A stretch of 64,000 bases of DNA from Streptacidiphilus albus JL83 (lineage in GTDB: Bacteria; Actinomycetota; Actinomycetes; Streptomycetales; Streptomycetaceae): contig NZ_JQML01000001.1 of the NCBI RefSeq assembly GCF_000744705.1, forward strand, positions 3,544,017 through 3,608,016, written 5' to 3'. A program made the position numbers and the translations under genes. Each line of letters opens with the position of its first letter. Positions within the stretch are counted from its first letter, which is position 1. Under the pieces are notes generated by a model. It saw only the letters and a program-made list of their open reading frames with translations, was not told the origin of the DNA and ran no database searches. Positions 34,383 through 41,584 of this stretch are shown piece by piece.

Positions 34383-34946
34383 GTGTTGGAGCACGCCCGC
34401 GCCCAGTCCGAACTGGCGACCGTCCGGCCGGTCTCCCCCGGCAGCGGCGCGGCCCTCCAGCTGCTCGCGGCCGCACTGGACGCCAAGGCCGTGGTGGAGA
34501 TCGGGACCGGGGCGGGCGTGTCGGGGATCTGCCTGCTGCGCGGCATGCGCGCGGACGGCGTGCTCACCACCGTGGACGTCCAGCCCGGGCTCCAGCGGCT
34601 GGCCCGGGAGGCCTTCGCCGCCGCCGGCTTCCAGCCCGGCCGCTCCCGCTGCATCCCGGGCGCGGCCCTGGAGGTCCTGCCCCGGCTCGCCGACGGCCAG
34701 TACGACCTGGTCTTCTGCGACGGCGACCCGGCCGAGTCCCCGGCCTATCTCGCTGAATCGTTGCGCCTGCTGCGACCTGGGGGAATGGTCTGCTTCGAGG
34801 GCGCCCTGAGCGCGCTGGACGCGGCCGCGCACGAGGCGCTGACGCTGGCCGCGCGGACCCTGGTCTCCACCGTCCGGGAGCACCCCGGACTGCTCAGCGT
34901 GCTGCTCCCGATCGGCGACGGACTGCTCTGCGCGGTCCGCCGCTGA
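34383..34946 (+). CDS. O-methyltransferase (SAM-dependent, family of Rv1220c)
   Basis: Seen: 187 residues from the first ordinary start, GTG 34383. The Rossmann SAM motif is VVEIGTGAGVSG, followed by TTVDVQPGLQ, VFCDGDPAE and the closing LLPIGDGLLCAVRR, all hallmarks of the catechol/caffeoyl-CoA O-methyltransferase family. Family members have an extra N-terminal helix. The frame upstream to ATC 34323 has excellent codon bias (TGYGQSDAGLADAYAAEDD) and AAAGGGG 7 bases before that ATC, so translation may really begin there. Context: divergent from sigE, as in mycobacteria. The substrate is unknown; natural substrates of this clade are not established. Confidence 0.9.
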   Translation: MLEHARAQSELATVRPVSPGSGAALQLLAAALDAKAVVEIGTGAGVSGICLLRGMRADGVLTTVDVQPGLQRLAREAFAAAGFQPGRSRCIPGAALEVLPRLADGQYDLVFCDGDPAESPAYLAESLRLLRPGGMVCFEGALSALDAAAHEALTLAARTLVSTVREHPGLLSVLLPIGDGLLCAVRR

Positions 34947-34971
34947 GGCAGTACAGCCGCTGCGGCAGTAC

Positions 34972-35034
34972 AAACGGCTGCGGCCCTGGACCCGCGCCCC
35001 GAAGCGGGACACGAAGCCAGAGCCACAGCCGTTT
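34972..35034. terminator. Long imperfect hairpin between convergent genes
   Basis: 18-base arms at 34972-34989 and 35017-35034 with two mismatches, enclosing a second CCCGC/GCGGG stem. It lies between the O-methyltransferase and DUF3117 genes. Confidence 0.7.
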
Positions 35035-35066
35035 ACATCCGTCCTACGGTCGACCCGAGGAGTCGT

Positions 35067-35234
35067 TCAGCCGAAGACCTTCTTGAGGGCATCGCCGAGC
35101 GCATCGGCCTCGTCCGGGGTCAGTTCGACCACCAGACGTCCGCCACCTTCGAGCGGTACTCGCATGACGATGCCCCGCCCCTCCTTGGTCACCTCGAGCG
35201 GGCCGTCGCCCGTCCGCGGCTTCATGGCCGCCAT
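35067..35234 (-). CDS. DUF3117 small conserved actinobacterial protein
   Basis: Seen: 55 residues from ATG 35234 with AGGAAGGGG upstream. The start MAAMKPRTGDGPLEVTKEG and end VELTPDEADALGDALKKVFG are the whole conserved DUF3117 unit. Upstream in-frame codons to 35354 are not coding-like. No membrane segment; a short beta hairpin plus helix is expected. Known: present in nearly all actinobacteria, function not established to my knowledge. Context: monocistronic, convergent with the methyltransferase gene. Confidence 0.93.
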   Translation of the reverse strand: MAAMKPRTGDGPLEVTKEGRGIVMRVPLEGGGRLVVELTPDEADALGDALKKVFG

Positions 35235-35500
35235 GCTCGTTCCCCTTCCTGCGAACCTGCTCACCGACGCACCCACGGCCCGTCCACCGCAGGTATCGAA
35301 CGCATTGATCGGACCCCAGTATCCCGCATCGGAGCACCCGATGACCAACATCACTGCTCGCTCCCGCCCCGGAACCCGTCAGCCGCCCCTCGCGGACCCT
35401 CTTCCGACCGCTCCTCAGTTCCCTTTGCCGCCGCCCGCAGTCCGGCCACCGCCACCCCGACCGGCCTCCGGCCGACCGGCGCGGCGCGACCCACAGAAGA

Positions 35501-35514
35501 GTGACCTACGTCAC
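35501..35514. promoter_or_regulatory. CRP-like palindrome GTGAC-N4-GTCAC
   Basis: Perfect inverted repeat 69 bp upstream of the crotonase start. It fits GTG-N6-GNCAC, the pattern I recall for Streptomyces Crp sites. Actual binding is inference. Confidence 0.45.
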
Positions 35515-35555
35515 ATGATGCCGGACGCCGACGGTCCGTCATGCTGGGATGGGAC

Positions 35556-35567
35556 TACTGATCAGTA
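35556..35567. promoter_or_regulatory. 12-bp perfect palindrome next to the crotonase ribosome site
   Basis: TACTGATCAGTA ends 16 bp before ATG 35583 and abuts the GGGAGAG ribosome site, a position where a repressor would block transcription or translation initiation. Confidence 0.4.
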
Positions 35568-35582
35568 ATGAGGGAGAGCGGC

Positions 35583-36383
35583 ATGGCCGACAGCATTGTG
35601 TACGAATTGACGGATGGGCTCGCCGTCGTCACCATCAACCGGCCGGAGGCGATGAACGCCCTGGACACGGCGACCAAGGTCGCGCTCCGGGACGCCATGG
35701 CCGAGGCCAAGGAGGACCCGGCGGTGCGGGCGGTGCTGCTCACCGGGGCGGGCGAGCGGGCCTTCTGCGTCGGCCAGGACCTCAAGGAGCACCTGGGCAA
35801 GCTGGTGGAGGCCAGGGCCGGCGGCGGCGGCGCCCTGTCCACCGTCAAGGAGCACTACAACCCGCTGGTCACCGCGATCGCGACGATGCCCAAGCCGGTG
35901 GTCGCGGCGGTCAACGGGGTCGCCGCCGGCGCCGGTGCGAGCCTCGCCTGGGCCTGCGACTTCCGGATCCTGGCCGACCACGGCGGCTTCAACACCTCCT
36001 TCGCCGGAGTGGCGCTGACCGCCGACTCGGGCGCCTCCTGGACCCTGCCCCGGCTGGTCGGCCAGGCCAGGGCGGCCGAGCTGCTGATGTTCCCGCAGAC
36101 CGTCAAGGCCGCCGAGGCGCTGGCCCTGGGCCTGGCGCACCGGGTCGTCCCCGGCGCCGAGCTGGCACGGACCGCGCTGGAGTTCGCCCGCACCCTGGCC
36201 GAGGGCCCGACCGTGGCCTACGGCGCGATCAAGGAGTCGCTGGCCTACGGCGCCTCGCACTCGCTGGTGGAGACCCTCGCCAAGGAGGACGAGCTGCAGA
36301 CCCGCGCGGGCGCGGCGGCGGACCACTGGATCGCCGTCCAGGCCTTCCTGGCCAAGGAGAAGCCCCGCTACACCGGCGCCTGA
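35583..36383 (+). CDS. Enoyl-CoA hydratase/isomerase (crotonase), PaaG-like
   Basis: Seen: 266 residues from ATG 35583 (GGGAGAG upstream; the earlier in-frame start at 35568 overlaps that site). Crotonase motifs: VTINRPEAMNALD, oxyanion segment AFCVGQDLKEH, and GVAAGAGASLAWACDFRI. The active-site position after LTADSGASWTLPRLVG carries Asp, as in the PaaG-type 1,2-epoxyphenylacetyl-CoA isomerases rather than the Glu/Glu pair of short-chain enoyl-CoA hydratases. Known: PaaG-like enzymes act in phenylacetate or fatty-acid breakdown. Context: isolated, with no paa genes nearby; two upstream palindromes suggest catabolic control. Substrate assignment is inference. Confidence 0.9.
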   Translation: MADSIVYELTDGLAVVTINRPEAMNALDTATKVALRDAMAEAKEDPAVRAVLLTGAGERAFCVGQDLKEHLGKLVEARAGGGGALSTVKEHYNPLVTAIATMPKPVVAAVNGVAAGAGASLAWACDFRILADHGGFNTSFAGVALTADSGASWTLPRLVGQARAAELLMFPQTVKAAEALALGLAHRVVPGAELARTALEFARTLAEGPTVAYGAIKESLAYGASHSLVETLAKEDELQTRAGAAADHWIAVQAFLAKEKPRYTGA

Positions 36384-36408
36384 GCCGCCCGTCCGGGGCC
36401 CCGGCTCA
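36381..36408. terminator. Hairpin between convergent genes
   Basis: TGAGCCG (36381-36387) pairs with CGGCTCA (36402-36408) around a GC-rich centre (CCGGGGCCCCGG). It overlaps both stop codons. Confidence 0.45.
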
Positions 36409-37002
36409 GGGGCGCACCTGGCAGTCGGCCAGGTGGTCGTCGACCAGGCCGCAGGCCTGCATCAGGGCGTAGGCCGTGGTCGGGCCGACGAAGCGGAAGC
36501 CGCGGCGCTTCAGCTCCTTGGCGAGCGCCGTGGACTCCGGGGTGACCGCCGGCACCTCGGCCAGCGTGGACGGCCTGGCCGAGGCCCGGCGCGACGGGTC
36601 GGCTGTCGGGGCGAAGGACCAGATCAGCGGGTCCAGACCGCCCTCGGGGCCGTCGCGCAGGTCCAGCACCGCCCGGGAGTTGGCGACGGTGGCGAGGACC
36701 TTGGCCCGGTTGCGGATGATCCCGGCGTCGCCGAGCAGCCGCTCGACGTCGCTGTCGTCGAAGCGGGCGACCGCCTCCGGGTCGAAGCCGGCGAAGGCCC
36801 GGCGGAAGCCCTCGCGGCGGCGCAGGATCGTGATCCAGGACAGCCCGGACTGGAACGCCTCCAGGCACAGCCGCTCGTAGAGCGCCTGCTCGCCGTGGAC
36901 CGCCCGGCCCCACTCCCGGTCGTGGTACTCGGTGTAGTCCTCGGCCGAGAGCGCCCAGGGGCAGCGCAGCAGGCCGTCGGGACCGGCCAGGGCGTCGCTC
37001 AC
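36406..37002 (-). CDS. tagA: DNA-3-methyladenine glycosylase I
   Basis: Seen: 198 residues from GTG 37002, whose GTGA overlaps the upstream gene's stop. Family signatures: RCPWALSAEDYTEYHDREWGR in two parts, ERLCLEAFQSGLSWITILRRREGFR, VERLLGDAGIIRNRAKV, and the zinc-binding ending with His in FVGPTTAYALMQACGLVDDHLADC. Known: removes 3-methyladenine from alkylated DNA through a helix-hairpin-helix fold with a structural Zn(Cys2His2) site. Cysteine 14 and the C-terminal His/Cys fit that site. Context: translationally coupled to the DivIVA-domain gene; the same pair is common in actinobacteria. Part of the alkylation-damage set with the ATL protein at 5.5 kb. Confidence 0.95.
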   Translation of the reverse strand: MSDALAGPDGLLRCPWALSAEDYTEYHDREWGRAVHGEQALYERLCLEAFQSGLSWITILRRREGFRRAFAGFDPEAVARFDDSDVERLLGDAGIIRNRAKVLATVANSRAVLDLRDGPEGGLDPLIWSFAPTADPSRRASARPSTLAEVPAVTPESTALAKELKRRGFRFVGPTTAYALMQACGLVDDHLADCQVRP

Positions 37003-37391
37003 GCGGGGTCGGTCCCCGGCTCCGGCGCGTCCTCCGGCCGGTCGGCGGCGGCCGGCCGACCCGGGGAGACCCGGGTCGCGCCCACGGTCGGCTGGGCGCC
37101 GTCCAGCGCGGCGGCGAGGGCGGCCTCCAGCTCGGCGATCCGCAGGTCGCGGTGCGAGAGCTCGGCGCCGACCCGGTCCAGCACGTCGTCCACCTCGTCC
37201 ATCCGGTAGCCGCGCAGGGCCATCGGGAAGCGCAGTTCGTCGACGTCGGCGCGGTTCAGCGCCCGGTCGTCGGGGAGGTGCGGCGCCAGCCGGTCGCGCT
37301 CGGCGTCCGGCAGCGAGCCGCCTCCGCCCAGCGCGACCAGGGCCGCCGCACCCACCACGAGCACGATGACGACGAGGATCAACCAGAACAC
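36999..37391 (-). CDS. Membrane-anchored DivIVA-domain protein
   Basis: Seen: 130 residues from GTG 37391. A hydrophobic helix occupies residues 2-18 (FWLILVVIVLVVGAAAL). A DivIVA-like segment follows (RFPMALRGYRMDEVDDVLDRV), then a short coiled coil to about residue 95 and a Pro/Glu-rich end. A longer start at 37457 would add an unlikely extension ahead of the helix. Known: the GYR-x-DEVDxxLD motif is the lipid- or curvature-sensing N-domain of DivIVA/Wag31 used at cell poles. Unlike DivIVA this protein is tethered by a helix and is much shorter. Context: overlaps tagA by 4 bp, divergent from folP2. Role in polar growth is inference. Confidence 0.82.
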   Translation of the reverse strand: MFWLILVVIVLVVGAAALVALGGGGSLPDAERDRLAPHLPDDRALNRADVDELRFPMALRGYRMDEVDDVLDRVGAELSHRDLRIAELEAALAAALDGAQPTVGATRVSPGRPAAADRPEDAPEPGTDPA

Positions 37392-37480
37392 AGGCCCACC
37401 ACTCCCAGCTCCCGGTGGGGGATCATGAGTACGCCCCACAGCAGTGACCACCATCATGGCCTACGTACCTTGGAGGACGC

Positions 37481-38344
37481 ATGGCTCTCGTGCTCGGACC
37501 CCGGACTTTCGGTGACGACGAGCCGGTCATCATGGCCATCGTCAACCGCACCCCCGACTCCTTCTTCGACCGGGGGGCGACCTTCACCGACGACGCCGCC
37601 TTCGCCGCCGCCGACCGCGCGGTCGCCGAGGGCGCGGCGATCCTGGACATCGGCGGGGTGAAGGCCGGTCCCGGCGAGGAGGTGACCACCGAGGAGGAAC
37701 TGCGCCGCACCGTGCCCTTCGTGGCCGAGCTGCGCAAGCGCCACCCGTCCACCGTGATCAGCGTGGACACCTGGCGGCACGAGGTCGGCGAGGCCGTCTG
37801 CGAGGTCGGCGCGGACCTGCTGAACGACGCCTGGGGCGGGGTGGACCCGCTGCTGGCGGAGGTCGCCGGGCGCTACCGGGCGGGGATCGTCTGCACCCAC
37901 GCCGGCGGCGCCGAGCCGCGCACCCGGCCGCACCGGGTGGCCTACGAGGACGTCATGGCGGACATCCTGGAGCGGACCGTGGCCCTGGCCGAGCGCGCGG
38001 TGGCGCTGGGCGTGCCCAGGGAGTCGGTGCTGATCGACCCGGGGCACGACTTCGGCAAGAACACCCGGCACTCGCTGGAGGCCACCCGGCGGCTGCCGGA
38101 GATGACCGCGACCGGCTGGCCGGTGCTGGTCTCGCTGTCGAACAAGGACTTCGTCGGCGAGACCCTGGACCGGCCGGTGGGCGAGCGGCTGCTCGGCACG
38201 CTGGCGACCACCGCCGTCTCGGCGTGGCTGGGCGCGCAGGTCTACCGCGTGCACCAGGTCGCCGAGACGAAGCAGGTGCTGGACATGGTCGCCTCGATCC
38301 GGGGCACCCGCCCGCCGGCGGTCGCCCGCCGCGGGCTGGCCTGA
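37481..38344 (+). CDS. folP2: FolP2-type dihydropteroate-synthase homologue
   Basis: Seen: 287 residues from ATG 37481 with TGGAGG upstream. TIM-barrel segments of DHPS are present: MAIVNRTPDSFFDRG, AILDIGGVKAGPGEEV, VISVDTWR, LLNDAWGG, LIDPGHDFGKN, LVSLSNKDFVGET and YRVHQVAETKQ. The first loop reads NRTPDSFFD instead of NVTPDSFSD, and the third strand has DIGGVKAGPG, features of the FolP2 group. Known: mycobacterial FolP2 (Rv1207) lacks demonstrable dihydropteroate synthase activity and is believed to have another role. Context: divergent from the DivIVA gene, convergent with LOG. A genuine FolP1 is expected elsewhere in the genome. Confidence 0.92.
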   Translation: MALVLGPRTFGDDEPVIMAIVNRTPDSFFDRGATFTDDAAFAAADRAVAEGAAILDIGGVKAGPGEEVTTEEELRRTVPFVAELRKRHPSTVISVDTWRHEVGEAVCEVGADLLNDAWGGVDPLLAEVAGRYRAGIVCTHAGGAEPRTRPHRVAYEDVMADILERTVALAERAVALGVPRESVLIDPGHDFGKNTRHSLEATRRLPEMTATGWPVLVSLSNKDFVGETLDRPVGERLLGTLATTAVSAWLGAQVYRVHQVAETKQVLDMVASIRGTRPPAVARRGLA

Positions 38345-38358
38345 GGCCGCCGGCCCCG

Positions 38359-38402
38359 GGGCCTGCTCCGGGCCTGCTCCGGGCCTATTCCGGGCCTATT
38401 CC
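38359..38402. repeat. 11-bp tandem repeat, four copies
   Basis: Two copies of GGGCCTGCTCC followed by two of GGGCCTATTCC, between the folP2 stop and the end of the convergent LOG gene, overlapping the LOG stop codon. Confidence 0.85.
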
Positions 38403-39211
38403 GGGGAGTGGGCCGGCTGCGGGGAGCCGATCCGGCGGACGGCGTCGGAGAGGATCGCCATCGCCTCGTCGACCGAGTCGGTCAGCTGGAACAGCTCCAG
38501 GTCCGAGGCGGAGGCCTTGCCCTGGGCGACCAGGGTGTCCCTGATCCAGTCGACCAGGCCCGACCAGTAGTCCACTCCGAAGAGGATCACCGGGAACCGG
38601 GTGACCTTGTGGGTCTGCACCAGGGTCAGCGCCTCGAACAGCTCGTCCAGGGTGCCGAAACCACCGGGGAGCACGATGAAGCCGCGGCTGTACTTCACGA
38701 ACATCGTCTTGCGGACGAAGAAGTAACGGAAGTTCAGCCCCAGGTCCACGTACTGGTTGAGGCCCTGTTCGAAGGGGAGCTCGATGCCCAGGCCGACCGA
38801 GGTGCCACCGGCCTCGTGGGCCCCGAGGTTGGCCGACTCCATCGCCCCCGGGCCGCCGCCGGTGATCACCGCGTAGCCGGCGTCCACCAGGGCCCGGCCG
38901 ATGGCGACGCCGGCCGCGTACTCCGGCGAGCCGACCGCGGTCCGGGCGGAGCCGAACACGCTGACGGCGGGGCCGAGTTCGGCCAGGGCGCCGAATCCCT
39001 CGACGAACTCGGACTGGATCCGCATCACCCGCCAGGGGTCGGTGTGGAGCCAGTCCGAGTTCTGCGCCGAGTCCAGCAGCCGCTGGTCGGTCGTGCCCGT
39101 GTCCACCTGGGCTCCGCGCATCAGCACCGGGCCCCTCCGCTTCTCCGCAACCTTCTTCACGGCCGCTCGGATCTGCCCGGGGCCGCGGCCGTTCGCCTTG
39201 TCGTCTGTCAT
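38396..39211 (-). CDS. LOG-family protein (TIGR00730), cytokinin-activating phosphoribohydrolase type
   Basis: Seen: 271 residues from ATG 39211. Nucleotide-binding motifs VSVFGSARTA, ITGGGPGAMESAN (the GGGxGxM of LOG) and VLPGGFGTLDELFEAL (PGGxGTxxE catalytic box) are intact, with conserved arginine and glutamate. The N-terminal 70 residues are an extension seen in actinobacterial Rv1205-type proteins. Known: LOG enzymes cleave cytokinin riboside monophosphates or other nucleotide monophosphates; M. tuberculosis makes cytokinins with its LOG. Context: divergent by 54 bp from the dapE end, leaderless-type start (TACCCT 8 bases upstream). The last codons lie in an 11-bp tandem repeat. Confidence 0.92.
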   Translation of the reverse strand: MTDDKANGRGPGQIRAAVKKVAEKRRGPVLMRGAQVDTGTTDQRLLDSAQNSDWLHTDPWRVMRIQSEFVEGFGALAELGPAVSVFGSARTAVGSPEYAAGVAIGRALVDAGYAVITGGGPGAMESANLGAHEAGGTSVGLGIELPFEQGLNQYVDLGLNFRYFFVRKTMFVKYSRGFIVLPGGFGTLDELFEALTLVQTHKVTRFPVILFGVDYWSGLVDWIRDTLVAQGKASASDLELFQLTDSVDEAMAILSDAVRRIGSPQPAHSPE

Positions 39212-39219
39212 ACCTAAGG

Positions 39220-39225
39220 AGGGTA
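39220..39225 (-). promoter_or_regulatory. -10 box of probable leaderless promoter (LOG gene)
   Basis: TACCCT on the minus strand, 8 bases before ATG 39211. The purine-rich AGGAGG here is on the opposite strand and faces no start codon. Confidence 0.5.
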
Positions 39226-39265
39226 CGACGCCGGAGGACGGGCTGGTGGGAGGTTTGTCACCGGT

Positions 39266-40375
39266 TCACACGCGCAGCCAGTCGGCGATGCGCCGCTCGC
39301 ATTCGCCGATCGCCGCCAGCGAGCAGTGCTCCTCCCGGGTGTGGGCCAGATTGGGGTCGCCGGGGCCGTAGTTGACGGCCGGGACGCCCAGCGCCGAGAA
39401 GCGGGCCACGTCGGTCCAGCCGAACTTGGCCTGCGGGGTGGTCCCGGTGGCCGCGATGAAGGCCGCCGCGGCCGGGTGGGACAGGCCGGGCAGCGCACCG
39501 GCGGCGAAGTCGGTGACCTCCACCTGGTAGCCCTCGAAGACCTCGCGGACGTGCGCCTCGGCGGAGGCCCGGTCCCGGTCGGGCGCGAAGCGGAAGTTGA
39601 CGATCACGCTGCACACGTCGGGAATGACGTTGAGGGCCACGCCGCCCTCGATCCGGACCGCGTTCAGCCCCTCGTGGTACTGCAGCCCGTCGATGTCCAC
39701 CAGCCGTGCCTGGTAGGCCGCCAGCCGCTCCAGCACCGGCGCGGCCTCGTGGATCGCGTTGACGCCGAGCCAGCTGCGGGCCGAGTGCGCCCGGTGCCCG
39801 GCGGTGGTCACCCGCGCCCGCATGGTGCCCTGGCAGCCGCCCTCGACCTGGGCGCTGCTGGGCTCCATCAGCACCGCGAAGTCGGCCTGCAGCCAGTCCG
39901 GGTGGTCCCGCACGAGTCGGCTGAGGCCGTTGCGGGCCTCCTCGACCTCCTCGCACTCGTAGAAGACCAGGGTCAGGTCGCGGTTGGGCTCGGTGACCGT
40001 CGCCGCGATCCGCAGCTGGACGGCGACCCCGGCCTTCATGTCGGAGGTGCCGCAGCCGTGCAGCAGGTCGCCCTCGACCCGGGAGGGCAGGTTGTCGGCG
40101 ATCGGCACGGTGTCGAGGTGCCCGGCCAGCACGATCCGCTCGGCGCGGCCCAGATTGGTCCTGGCGACGACGGTGTTGCCGTCCCGGTCGACGGTCAGGT
40201 GCGGCAGCTTCCGCAGGGCGGCCTCGACCGCGTCGGCGATCGCGCGCTCGTCCCCGCTGACGGAGGGGATGTCGACGAGCCGGGCGGTCAGCTCCCCGCC
40301 CGACAGGGACAGGTCCAGCTCGGCGACGGACTCGTTGGCGGACGCGAGGGCTTCTGGAGCAAGGCTGGGTGTCAT
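39266..40375 (-). CDS. dapE: Succinyl-diaminopimelate desuccinylase
   Basis: Seen: 369 residues from ATG 40375. M20 metallopeptidase motifs: GHLDTVP (first His/Asp), [10 protein letters not shown] (bridging Asp), [13 protein letters not shown] (Glu pair), [11 protein letters not shown] (dimerisation-domain His) and the final [16 protein letters not shown] zinc His. Known: removes succinate from N-succinyl-LL-diaminopimelate in lysine and peptidoglycan-precursor synthesis. The actinobacterial form of about 350-370 residues matches. Context: dapC lies 3 kb away on the same strand, and the lysozyme-fold gene is divergent. TAGGCT at 40384-40389 lies 8 bases upstream with no ribosome site. Confidence 0.95.
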   Translation of the reverse strand: MTPSLAPEALASANESVAELDLSLSGGELTARLVDIPSVSGDERAIADAVEAALRKLPHLTVDRDGNTVVARTNLGRAERIVLAGHLDTVPIADNLPSRVEGDLLHGCGTSDMKAGVAVQLRIAATVTEPNRDLTLVFYECEEVEEARNGLSRLVRDHPDWLQADFAVLMEPSSAQVEGGCQGTMRARVTTAGHRAHSARSWLGVNAIHEAAPVLERLAAYQARLVDIDGLQYHEGLNAVRIEGGVALNVIPDVCSVIVNFRFAPDRDRASAEAHVREVFEGYQVEVTDFAAGALPGLSHPAAAAFIAATGTTPQAKFGWTDVARFSALGVPAVNYGPGDPNLAHTREEHCSLAAIGECERRIADWLRV

Positions 40376-40383
40376 GGGTCGTC

Positions 40384-40389
40384 AGCCTA
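40384..40389 (-). promoter_or_regulatory. -10 box of probable leaderless promoter (dapE)
   Basis: TAGGCT on the minus strand, 8 bases before the dapE ATG. Confidence 0.5.
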
Positions 40390-40507
40390 CGGGGCGGCGG
40401 CGAGCCCGGGTCGCCGACTTGGTCGGCGGCCCAGAACCGGATGCCCCACTCGCCCGTCCAAGTGGATAGGGTGCACCGAAATCGAAAGGCCGTTGGACGC
40501 CGCCGCA

Positions 40508-40558
40508 GTTGACGACGTGCAGCAGTCGACGACGCACAGCGGTCGACGACGTGCAGGG
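40508..40558. repeat. 17-bp direct repeat, three copies
   Basis: Units of the form GTCGACGACGTGCAGCA at 40508-40524, 40525-40541 and 40542-40558, in the dapE/membrane-protein divergent region and ending 12 bp before GTG 40571. Each unit carries GTCGAC or GTTGAC, so it could be a protein-binding array. Confidence 0.75.
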
Positions 40559-40570
40559 AGGGAGGGCCCG

Positions 40571-41584
40571 GTGGGCCTGACGGAGATGATGGACTCCGGC
40601 GCCGATGCGCCGCCGCGCCGTCGCCGGCGCCGCCGCTGGCTGGGCTGCCTGCCGCTGGTGCTGCTGCTGGTGATCGCCGCGGGCGTGGGCCTCTACCTCG
40701 GCCGCTCGCACCACCTGCTGAGCCTCCCGGTGATCGAGGGCTGCACCGCCTCCACCCCGGACGGCATCGTCGACCTCGACGTCGACCAGATGGACAGCGC
40801 CGGAACGATCACCGCCGTGGCGGTGTCGCGGGGCCTGCCCGAGCGGGCCTCCACCATCGCGCTGGCCACCGCGATGCAGGAGTCCAAGCTGCGCAACCTC
40901 GGCGGCGGCGACCGCGACTCGATCGGCCTGTTCCAGCAGCGGCCGTCCCAGGGCTGGGGCTCCGCCGCGCAGATCGCCGACCCGGTGTACGCCACCGACA
41001 AGTTCCTGGACCGGCTGGTGGCCGTCCCCGGCTACGCCCAGCTCCCGCTGACGGTGGCCGCCCAGGACGTCCAGCACAGCGGCTACCCGGACGCCTACGC
41101 CCAGCACGAGACCGACGCCACGGTGCTCTCCGGCGCGCTCACCGGCCGCGTCCCGGCGGGGATCAGCTGCCAGGTGAACAGCGTGGGCACGGCCCCGGCG
41201 GCGACCGGCGCCTCGGCGCTCTCGGACCGGCTGCAGAAGGAGTACGGCTCGGTGGTCACCCCCCGGGTGCTGCCCGCGAGCGGCGGGTCGGGCGGGTCGG
41301 GCGACGCGGCCTCGGCCAGTGCCGCCCCGGTCGATCCGGTGGTCAGCGTGGCCCTGCACGCGGGCGCGACCACCGCGGCACAGCGCGGCTGGTCGGTGGC
41401 CCAGTGGTCGGTGGCGCACTGCCAGGACCTGCACCTGGCGTCGGTGCAGTACGCGGGCCAGGTGTGGACCGCGGCCGACTCCACCCAGGGCTGGCGGCCG
41501 GTCGCCTCCGCCGCTGCCTCCGCCCCGGCCGGGATCGCCGGGGCCGACCCGGCCGACGTGCTGATCACCGTCGCCGTCGGCTGA
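40571..41584 (+). CDS. Membrane-anchored protein with a lysozyme-like (transglycosylase-type) domain
   Basis: Seen: 337 residues from GTG 40571, GGGAGGGAGGG upstream. Seven arginines (16-22) precede one membrane helix (residues 27-43). The extracytoplasmic part contains RASTIALATAMQESKLRNL with a glutamate at residue 104, then GGGDRDSIGLFQQRPSQGWG, the pattern of lysozyme-fold transglycosylases and Streptomyces proteins sometimes labelled heavy-metal transporters. Residues 205-337 are a Ser/Ala/Gly-rich linker and a small C-terminal domain. Known: lytic transglycosylases cleave peptidoglycan using one glutamate. Inference: cell-wall remodelling; transport is not supported, since there is only one helix. 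Divergent from dapE; three 17-bp repeats sit just upstream. Confidence 0.82.
   Translation: MGLTEMMDSGADAPPRRRRRRRWLGCLPLVLLLVIAAGVGLYLGRSHHLLSLPVIEGCTASTPDGIVDLDVDQMDSAGTITAVAVSRGLPERASTIALATAMQESKLRNLGGGDRDSIGLFQQRPSQGWGSAAQIADPVYATDKFLDRLVAVPGYAQLPLTVAAQDVQHSGYPDAYAQHETDATVLSGALTGRVPAGISCQVNSVGTAPAATGASALSDRLQKEYGSVVTPRVLPASGGSGGSGDAASASAAPVDPVVSVALHAGATTAAQRGWSVAQWSVAHCQDLHLASVQYAGQVWTAADSTQGWRPVASAAASAPAGIAGADPADVLITVAVG

Larger units (their letters stand above)
35235..35582. other. Divergent region between DUF3117 and the crotonase gene
   Basis: 348 bp without a gene. It holds two palindromes described separately (35501-35514 and 35556-35567) and must contain both promoters. No confident -35/-10 pair was found. 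Confidence 0.6.

Noticed and set aside
39212-39260. AGGAGG on the plus strand as the ribosome site of a missed gene
   Set aside because: No start codon lies within usable distance and no coding-like frame follows. The same bases read on the minus strand form the TACCCT -10 box of the LOG gene.
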